The notes beneath the pieces are model-generated. The model ran no database searches, was not told the origin of the DNA, and was given only the letters and a program-made list of their open reading frames with translations. The position numbers were made by a program, and so were the translations under genes. From Astrocystis sublimbata (taxonomy: Eukaryota > Ascomycota > Sordariomycetes > Xylariales > Xylariaceae), in contig JAJNNY010000089.1 of NCBI GenBank assembly GCA_022453515.1, positions 1-64,000 on the forward strand: a stretch of DNA of 64,000 bases, given 5' to 3'. Shown here one piece after another: positions 54,560 to 64,000 of this stretch (position 1 is the first letter of the stretch; each line of letters starts with the position of its first letter).

Positions 54560-54851
54560 TGAATAAAATCCTTTTAAACCATTGTATTACCGTTGATTTG
54601 AGCCATTTGAAGGACTTCTGTAATATCCTCGAGGCCTATCATTTTAACAAATGTATTGAATTGTGGTTTGGCGAGAGGCTTGGTGAGTCCATCTGCTGCC
54701 ATCTCTCTCGTAGGTGTATATTCCACATTAATAGTACTGTTTTAAACCTCCTGGCGCAGCCAGTGGCCGTGGATGTCGACGTGCCTAAGGCTGGTTTGCA
54801 TGTGTTCGTGCGCATCCGATGGCCTGCAGCAATGGACCATACTAACGTCAA
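54560..54851 (-). mobile_element. Copia retrotransposon relic, RNase H end
   Basis: Minus-strand reading: HMQTSLRHVDIHGHWLRQEV, a stop, NSTINVEYTPTREMAADGLT and KPLAKPQFNTFVKMIGLEDI, the characteristic C-terminal part of Ty1/Copia polyproteins (RHVDIxxHWLRxEV...ADxLTKxLP). One TAA interrupts it. Upstream reverse-transcriptase parts are not recognised. Confidence 0.78.
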
Positions 54852-55532
54852 CTCATAGTTACAATAGTTAAGCCCTTGGGTAGTCCTGCACTTAAGCCAC
54901 TTGACATCCCCCCTATTTCAGAACTCCCAGGATCGGTGGTCACCGGCGTCAAGTCTCCTGTACCGTTAAACAGAAAATCTAGATCTTTTTATACGGATAG
55001 GGCACATCCATCCCTATATCCTAGAAAGTTTCATAGTCATATAGTAAACAACTCATCACAACCGTTAAATTATTAACTTACCGCCTAATAGTATACAAAA
55101 CCAAGCGCCTTTTGCGACTCTACACTAAGCCGGGCAGTAGAAAGGGATGGAATAATACGTATTCTAGCACTAGTTGCCTAGCTAGGAAAATTAAATACCG
55201 ATGTTATTAAAAGGTCCATATTGCGGCTTATATCCATGGCCCTGGACTAAAATCACATCGACGTCCTGTTCAGATTGCGAAGCTACGTCGTACGCTGGCC
55301 TCATCGTCTTTAACACATATTACGAAAACAGAGATTGATTTTTCCAGAAGTCTTCTTATATAGAAATGAAGCATAATTATCGTTGAAGTCGTAAACACAG
55401 TAATAGCTCAAAGTCGTCAGTTAAGCTGGTTGTTTACCTGTCTCTCACGCTTCCAGACTGCTAAACATTGCTACAGTTCTGGGATTTGCAACCGCCTCGA
55501 ATCCGCCATGGCTATTTCGCCTTCGAGCGAGA
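54852..55532. other. Mutated stretch, possibly LINE upstream part
   Basis: No clear gene; may contain decayed reverse-transcriptase coding sequence belonging to the LINE that follows. Confidence 0.3.
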
Positions 55533-56510
55533 GTGCCAGAACGCCGCGGTTTTTCAGATAATCAAGGCAGCCTTAGATCAGGGACCGGTAGCTCTACAGT
55601 TCGAACGCTAATCTATACGGACGGCTCGGAGAAGGAACGGCGCGTGGGCTATAGCTATACTATCTCCCAACAGGACAGGGAGATCGCTAGCGGCGCTGGA
55701 GGGCTACCGTCTCCCTCTATCAACTTTGATGGCGAAGCCGTTGGGGCACTCAAGGGCCTCCGGCGCGCTTTCCGGATGCGGTACAAGGTCTCTAAAAGCA
55801 GGATCTGGGTGTGCCTTGATAACACAGGGGTGATCTAGTGCCTATATAAAGATGCCCCTGTCTTAGCACAGAATATGTATCTCTATTTCTAAAAGATTAT
55901 AAAAATATATAAAAACGTATATATTAAATAGTACCCGGGATACTATAGCGTTAAAAAGAACAAAAGGGTAGATAAGCTCGCTAAAAGTAGAACTAATATA
56001 GCTCTTAACCGGGATTTATAGCCCATAGTATATAGATTATATACAAAAGCGCGCAAGACCTTGAATAAAACCCGAGAGGCTCTATAAGAACAATGGGCTA
56101 AGGACCTCTCGGTACGCTACCGCCGCTGGAAACTTGAGTATAAGATCTTATATCTACCGGAGCTCCGGGTACTTACCCAGCAGGAACTATACCGATGGCT
56201 AGCCGTACGGACTGGGCACAGAAACTTTGTATGGTACTATCGCCGCTTTTACTATATAGACGCAAAGCTTAAATGCCCCTGCGGCTATACCGCTGTACCG
56301 GAGCACTTTGTGCGCTGCCGCCGGGCACGGCGGTATTTCTAGAGATAGCCGGAGAGGCCTCAGAAGCGGCCCGCCTCGCTAACAAACTGGCGGGAGTACC
56401 TCGAGAAGTTAATAATACGCCCAGAGGCGTTTAAAGCATTTATCCGCCTAACGGGGGTATATAAGGATCTGTGTAACCCTTACGCTATTACAGGACAGGC
56501 GGTAGAATAA
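55533..56510 (+). mobile_element. Tad1-like LINE, RNase H and 3' end
   Basis: RNase H reading starts LIYTDGSEKERRVGYSYTIS and continues FDGEAVGALKGLRRAF and IWVCLDNTGVI, then a TAG and stops, YPGYY (for the CPGH motif) and KRVDKLAKS. Downstream LTQQELYRWLAVRTGHRNFV and a cysteine motif CPCGYTAVPEHFVRCRRARR match the C-terminal zinc region of fungal LINEs. The frame ends at TAA 56508-56510. About half a dozen stops mark it as dead. Confidence 0.8.
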
Positions 56511-56907
56511 CGGATTAAGTACATACTATATACGCCTAGGAGGTTTTAGAGTTGGTATAAGGTTTAGCTTATCTGTTTTGTTTTTTTTTTTTTTTTTTAT
56601 TCCCTCTATTTGCCCGTAGTATCTCCGGGCACGGTACAGCAAACACTACTCTATACCCTCGGGGTGGCGATCAAGGCCTACGGCTAGCTTTCTTTGTTTG
56701 ATTTTAATATATATTAGTATATAAGTGCGCCCTTTAACCAGAGGAAGGGACCCCTTATAAGAACACCACAGCGCCTATTGGTTAGATTTATCTAATGTAG
56801 GAGCTGCTCTTACAGCCAGACACGCCCCTATGCCCTATGGGAGGCTTCGGAAAGGAACCTTAACTGATTACTACCCTATTTCATAGGCCTTTCCCGGGCG
56901 TTAAATA

Positions 56908-58034
<1,127 letters not shown>

Positions 58035-58427
58035 ATGTCCCGTCGTATATCTCGTCCCGCATTCTACACCGGTCATGGCTCAGTCTCAAGGTATTTCGCA
58101 GCAGCAAGCTCAGCCTGTCACGAGTCCGCTATCGCTGCTGGCGCAAGCATCCCATTCAGATGGCCACTCCGCGCAACCGTCGCAGCCCCTTCCAGGTCAG
58201 GTCTTGCACCAAGTGAAAATGCCTGGCCGGCCGAAGGCGATGAGGTGGCCTACGACAACGCCGCATCGTCTCCTGATCACACTGGGCATGACTTCATGAA
58301 CTGTCTCGCCAATCACATTAGGGAGGTGCTCGATTGGTACGAGCCGAGCGTTGTCGCTCCTGAAAATGTCGACAGCCTGCTTCGACAGGTCCACCGTTTC
58401 ATTCGCTCTGCATGCAGGTACTACTAA
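58035..58427 (+). CDS. Hypothetical 130-aa protein
   Basis: Open frame from ATG 58035. The first 70 residues are Ser/Ala/Arg-rich; the last 60 (FMNCLANHIREVLDWYEPSV and NVDSLLRQVHRFIRSACR) are helical and more gene-like. A GCAG|GTACTA donor-like site near 58415 suggests another exon may follow, but none was found. The DNA here is more balanced than its AT-rich surroundings. Not recognised. Confidence 0.3.
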   Translation: MSRRISRPAFYTGHGSVSRYFAAASSACHESAIAAGASIPFRWPLRATVAAPSRSGLAPSENAWPAEGDEVAYDNAASSPDHTGHDFMNCLANHIREVLDWYEPSVVAPENVDSLLRQVHRFIRSACRYY

Positions 58428-61077
58428 TTACAAGGCACAGTGCCGGAATAACTCTTTAATATACGCCGTGCAGATTATATCTCCTGCTTACTCTCTATCA
58501 TTCTATGCGTCTATCTGCCTTGCTGATAAAGAGACATATCGAACTTGACACGGCCTGGGTATACGCCCTATTGTTCCCATAACTAAGCAATCAAAAAGAT
58601 AACGAGAACCAAAAGCATAAATATCATTACAGCGGCGAACACTCCAAGTGGGTAAATATCCAACGGCAGGCGATTCCCCGGGCATTTGCCGTCCTATCGA
58701 ATGATTTCTTGGGATACGCATAGCTTCTTGGAATAGTGCATAGGTTCGCGCGCAACTTGTGCCAATTTTGGACGTTCTAGAGCCATTTTCGATTTAGGTG
58801 TAATAGGGTTTAATTCGGTATTTCGATGTCTATATCTTTGGGCTGTGGCTCGTCTTATAAAGTGCAGAAATGAGTGGACTGCTGAGAGGATTATTTTAAA
58901 AATAGTTGTGGAATGCTGAGTTTAAGAACCGCTCCGAACAGTTCGATAGAGGGAATTATTTCAAAAAAGGAAAAAAATAAAAGCCAAGAGATAGAATAAC
59001 AAGCGCTTATATCATGATTCCTGTTTAAGTAGATATGACCTAGCCTACCTAATTGCCCAGTTCGCTTACCACTTGATGTGGAATCTAACCTTGACCTGAG
59101 CTGGTTAAATAGATGGTTGATCCACACACACCTCGTATCTAACGCCTCGGAGGTGATCATCTATAGTAGTTATTCTGGGTCTATATCTAGTCACAGGGCT
59201 AACAATGGCGGCTTAGAGCCGGTCGTGAATGGCCGGGGCCCGGACCCTGCTACACAAAACGGGATCAAGCAGGAAAATCAAAAGTCACCTGAAGGAGGGC
59301 TTGCAGGCTATGGTGAAATACTAGGAGCCCGTAGCCAGGTATCATAGTTGTTCAACCAGACAAAACCGGCTCATAGACAGATATCTCTAGCAAAACGCTC
59401 GCTCCGACTCTGTCTTTCCACGCAGAGAAACAGCAAGCATCGGCATACGAACGCAACCTAGACTACTTCCGCGATATTTAGTAACTATAATAGTTAGCTG
59501 CCCTTAAATAGCACGGTTAGGTGGGAGTAAATTATCCTAGCATAAAAAGTACGAGATATTTTGGTTAAGAGCTATATAAAAATATAGGATCCTGCTTACT
59601 ACTAAGGACCTATAGAATATGATAATAAATTTGTTTTTGTTTAAAAAGAAGGGTTTTTCTAGGTTAAGTACTATATAACAAGCTTTTACTTATTCACGGT
59701 TGTTCATTTTCCATAGTATTCTTACGTACAACCTCGCCTATATTAGAAGAAGTCCCTAGTATCGTTTGGTTATTCCGTATTCTTTCCACAATCAGGCTGA
59801 GACCCGGGGAGCCTAGTATTAGCGAGTGCCATGGTTCCATGGGAAACGCTACGAGCTAACTCTCCCTTAACGTATGCACTGTTCCAATAGGTATCCTGGG
59901 TCTGTTAGGCGTCCCAGACTCAATGAAGTGATGTGTTGGCCTCTGTATTCACGTTCCAGAACGTGCCATATGTTATTTAGGTCGGCACCTGAGCAGGGCG
60001 AAAGTTTTTCAATCGACCATCTAGAACATCGTCAACCACCAATTAGCTTCATAACGCTGCATTGTCCGCCAGCTTGTCCGAACATGGGTGACTCATTACC
60101 CCACCATTACGGGCTTGTGTAGTTGTATATTTAGCTCCTGTGTGCTAGGACATTTGCATCATCATTAGCTCGCTCTCTTTCTTTTTATGCTTTAGGTTTC
60201 CTAGAATATCCCCACTCCAGGTGGGCTTACTGCCTTTGGCCTTGCGTCTATAACGCCGTGCCGAGAGTTTGCCAAGCTCGAACACATTCTATCGCTTGCT
60301 TACGCTTGGCATGCTATACTTTAACTACACTAATACTAATTCGCTTTATTCTACCGAGACTGTCCCTTATTTCGGTCTTTGCGCCTAATATGGGTGATTT
60401 GTGGCCCTTAGTTTAATGTATTTCCATAAACTCCAGATGACGGGCGTCAGGAGGAAATCCATTTCTCGGATCCCTATAGTTTTAGTTCTTTATTTCAAAA
60501 TAGTTTATTATATTAGCTTAGCAACATGAAAATAATATTATATATAACTATATATTTATATACTTAAAACGAAGCTTAAAAATATATAGTACTATGTTCG
60601 CACAATTTAAAAAAGTGACAAAGTAATAAACGAAGGGAGGGAGTTAAGCAAGTGGATCAACTAAATCAGTGATACCACATTCCAAAGGAGTAGACAAAGT
60701 AGGAAGCTATAGAACATACCATGTTTTCAAGGGATCTGACGCCCAATAGCGTCCCATCGCATTCTAGCTAGATTGGGCCGCAGCAGACTCGCTTTTAAAA
60801 TTCATATAGGTTCTCAAATCACTATCGTTATATAACAGAATAATATATACCAGCGTTATGTTTTTAGATATACAGCCCCTGTTAGCATCTGCACCACTAG
60901 CGGGCCACATGGCAATACTCAATCAATAGAATAGCCTAAGCGTAGAGTTCCATATAAACATAAAGCAGATTCTATTCCTATTCTGTTTTCACTTCCAATG
61001 CCTCTATACAGGAAGCATCCATCGAAGGCTAATAAAAGCGAGTATACGCAGTAGGAAAGGATTTTAAGTACTTATAG
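58428..61077. other. AT-rich stretch, no gene seen
   Basis: About 2.6 kb without a credible coding or RNA gene, TA-rich as in the 36.5-38.6 kb region. The last few hundred bases should hold the P450 promoter. Confidence 0.4.
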
Positions 61078-62889
61078 ATGGATGCTCTCATTGCTGCGGG
61101 CCTGGCCGTAGTCGAGACCGCCATTTACATCCAGCGACACGGACCCCATACGGGATACTCGGCAGCCTGGACTATCTGGAGTTGTTTCTTTACACAGTAC
61201 TTGGCATTCAAATTCTATCGTATATTTCTCTATCCCCACTATTGCTCCCCGCTTTGGAAGCTTCCTGGCCCAAGGGTATGTTGCGCGATCGATTGGCAGC
61301 GACCGTTCCATCTAACATTGATTCTAGGATAACCACGTCTTCTTTGGTCAAACTATCAACCTGCTTAGAGCTAAAACGCCCACCTCGTTATATCTCAAAT
61401 GGATGCAGGAGCATCCAAGTGCACCTTGTATTCGATATCTCTCGATTGCGAATAAAGAAGTTCTCGTGGCGAACAGCCTCCAATCCCACAAGGACCTACT
61501 CCAGACACACTGTTACTCCTTCAAGAAGCCGGATGGCCTACGGCGCATATTAAAGGAGATAGCAGGTGACGGAATCTTCATGCTCGAGGGGGAACGACAC
61601 AAGTCCCAGCGGAAGATCATCAGCGGCTTCTTTTCTCCAACGAGGCTGCGGTTGCTCGAGCCTATATTCAAAAGCATGGCCCAAAGGGCAATCCACTCAC
61701 TCGAGAGATCTATACCTGCGGGAGATCCAAAAGAAGAGGTCATATTGAACTGCACTGAGGTCTTTTCTAACATTACCCTAGACATTATTGGAGCAGCCAC
61801 GCTGGGTGTCGAGCTAGGTAGCATTACCCAAGCGGACGGGTCGAGCTCAACAGACATTCATACCTTCCACGAGGCTTACAATGCCATCTTCACACTAGGA
61901 TGGACGGGTAGGGTGCTAACGTGGGCAAATGGGTTCTTCCCTACCCGGTGGGTTCCCGTACGGGCTAATCGTCGGTTCATTGCCGCTACAAGCTGGATTA
62001 CGGCAGCGCTGACCCAAACCGCCCGCGACCGGCATCATGCGGAGCTTCAAAATATAGGGGCGAGCAGTCAGCGTCAAGACGCCCCCTACCACGATCTGCT
62101 GACCTACCTCGTAAGGGACGGCATAGCCGGGGGCCCGGCGAAGGATATCAATGAGAATGAGCTGGTTGGCCATGTATGCTCTACGATTTGCAAATAGAGT
62201 AGTTAGCGCGAAGGCTAACAAAAAGACCTCATAAGTCTAGTTGCTCCAGGTGATGGTCGCCGGCCACGAAACATCGGCAATAACACTGTCTTGGCTAGTG
62301 TACATTATGGCGACAAACCAGCACATCCAGACTACCCTCCGCGCCGAGATCTCAGAGCTGCTGAGAGAGACCGCAAGTCCTACCTTTGGCGACATCAATA
62401 AACTCGTATACCTAAACGGCGCCGTCATAGAAACCCTTCGTATCTACTCTCCCGGTATGTATATGACATGTTTACGGCTACAAAAATATTATGGCTAATA
62501 GCAGGCAACAAGCTACTACTATCCACCGACAAGCAGAGGCCGAAATAGTTATCGACGAAGTCGTAGTTCCGAAAGGGACGGCTATTGACATGGTTCCGTC
62601 TGTAGTGATACGAAACCCTGTTATATGGGGGGATGACGCCGACGAGGTAGACCCGACGCGCTGGACCCGTCTAGTTAGCGATCAACAATCGCCCTATGCT
62701 TTCGAGGCGTTTTCGAATGGGCCGCGAATCTGCGTAGGGCGGTCATTTGCACTTTGTGAGATCAAGATTATCCTCTTCGAGATGATTCGCAATTTCTGGT
62801 TTTTGGAAGTCGCTGAACCGTTTATTATCGAGAACCCCAGCTTAACCCTACGACCGGCTGGTCTCAAGGTACGCTGCCGACAGGTCTAA
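61078..62889 (+). CDS. Cytochrome P450 monooxygenase
   Basis: Haem-thiolate monooxygenase, anchored to the ER by an N-terminal helix and reduced by a P450 reductase; the substrate cannot be told. Four exons fit one frame: 61078-61275, 61328-62173, 62241-62458 and 62502-62889 (introns 52, 67 and 43 nt), 549 aa. Landmarks: an N-terminal hydrophobic segment, KLPGPR hinge (about 62-66), I-helix AGHETS (about 356), K-helix ETLR (about 411), the DPTRW loop and the haem-binding FSNGPRICVG with Cys about 498. The third intron is inferred (donor GTATAT, acceptor ATAG) and could shift by one codon. No stop or missing key residue is seen, which is striking in a region full of mutated relics. No other biosynthetic gene is visible nearby. 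Confidence 0.9.
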
Positions 62890-64000
62890 CCTGTTTATCA
62901 AGGCGTCACATGTTTAAAATATAGTTCTATAGGAGCTGGAGAAATACTATAGAACAAAAAGACTATAAACTACGTTTAGCTAGAAACCTAGAATAGCGAG
63001 CAAGTGATATTAAGCGTTAATTCCCAAATGTAAGGGGCAAAGTAGAAAGCTAATTTACCCTTGGACTTCACGGCCATAAAAGCTAAATAAAGCTCGACTA
63101 TCTGGGTACCGATAGCGTGTCACGAAACTACACCACACAGCGGGAGAGGTGGGCACAGTCATGCCGCGGAGCCCTTGATTCTTAGGTAGCAATAGATAAA
63201 ACAACGAGGTTGTTCATCAGGTAGACATCGGGGCGCTCCTACCACAGAGAAAAGCTACGTGTTTCACTTAATAGTCAGAGTGAATAGGGACTAAATAGAT
63301 AGTTATTAATAGCTAACGACCTAAACTAAAGGAGTGACTAGATAGCTAAACTAGAGATTTTCTTTACGCTTTAGAGGGTGCAGTCGAGCCCTTTACTCAA
63401 AGGATGGCTTACCAAAAAAGCTAATATCTCTTTAAGTTACAACGTTATCCAAAAAAAAAAAAGCTTTCTTAGGTCTTAAAAGATAGGTCTATCCTTTTTA
63501 TAACAGAATGGATAAATAGAGAAATACATAGGTAAAATAAGCCTGATTCAAAAGAGCCGGTTTTAACGTTCCTTTGTTCAGCAAGAGTTGGCACTACAAC
63601 TTCTGCTGAAATTAGGTGGTTGGGAACAGGTGGCTGGGACGACCCACAGGCACCTGTGTGGCGGTGACACTGCCACACCACCCTAAATAGTAAGAACTTA
63701 GTCTTTACGCAATATACTGCATTCACCCATATAGCTCATGATATAACAACTTCCAATAGTTGTACTAATACCAGAGAAGGCGGTGACTTCCATTTGCGAG
63801 AAGTGTTTCGCACGAGCTGGCAGCATAGGCGGGTTACAGTAGCCCCTGAGGAAAGCACTTAGGCATTACAATGAACCTGGGTCGATATAAAACCATAGTA
63901 ATCAACAAAACTATCGATACTTGAAATTGTTTCGTTTATAATAGACTATTAAAAATACATACCTGGAAGGAAGAATGGACTTTTGTACTTAGGTCTAGAC
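62890..64000. other. AT-rich flank, no gene seen
   Basis: No supported gene to the end of the window; an A-run lies at about 63452-63463. Confidence 0.35.

Noticed and set aside
59078..59347. 89-codon plus-strand ORF
   Set aside because: No domain or splice context; surrounded by AT-rich gene-free DNA.

Overview
The window looks like a piece of an accessory, repeat-rich chromosome region of a filamentous ascomycete (Pezizomycotina). The evidence is the gene style: introns of about 45-65 nt with GTRNGT donors and CTAAC/CTGAC-like branch sites. It also carries a HET-domain gene, Fot1/pogo-type transposases, a Tad1-like LINE, a Copia relic, and many nonsense codons explainable by single C-to-T or G-to-A changes, as expected from repeat-induced point mutation (RIP). 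No rRNA or tRNA gene was recognised. The species cannot be named from the sequence.

1-26.4 kb is gene-bearing and mostly of balanced composition. In order: a J-domain protein, a frameshifted coiled-coil ORF, a second coiled-coil gene, a ferric-reductase/NOX-like flavocytochrome, a small membrane protein, a HET-only protein, a 333-aa unknown flanked by diverged repeats, a CxxC protein, a five-exon RING-patatin phospholipase, a BCS1-type AAA ATPase with an altered Walker A motif, an EST1/SMG7-like protein, a two-exon membrane microprotein, a Zn-cluster-like protein, a coiled-coil tail-anchored protein, an unknown with a WKQ repeat, and a Ras-like GTPase.

26.4-36.5 kb is a transition zone. It starts with a perfect 54-bp palindrome and then holds genes whose exon-intron frames can be followed but which each carry a nonsense codon (unknown proteins, an APH-type phosphotransferase-like gene, a small DNA-binding-like gene). 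36.5-61 kb is AT-rich and packed with relics: sirtuin, J-domain, Hsp70, several Fot1/pogo fragments, one internally deleted Fot1-like element with 47-bp terminal inverted repeats, a GC-rich TPR island fused to a transposase, a kinase-like relic, a Copia end with LTR, and a LINE followed by about 67 TAA units. An apparently intact cytochrome P450 gene sits at 61.1-62.9 kb.

The strongest structural observation is that the first gene group (J-domain, coiled coil, ferric reductase; 0.07-4.7 kb) occurs again in the same order and orientation at 44.1-47.2 kb. The two copies have decayed differently: the second has lost most of its J domain to a transposase joint and has lost the membrane half of the reductase, but keeps an open coiled-coil ORF that is frameshifted in the first. 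HET, patatin, BCS1-like, Ras-like and chaperone genes close together suggest a self/non-self or stress-response accessory island. That is inference from family composition only.
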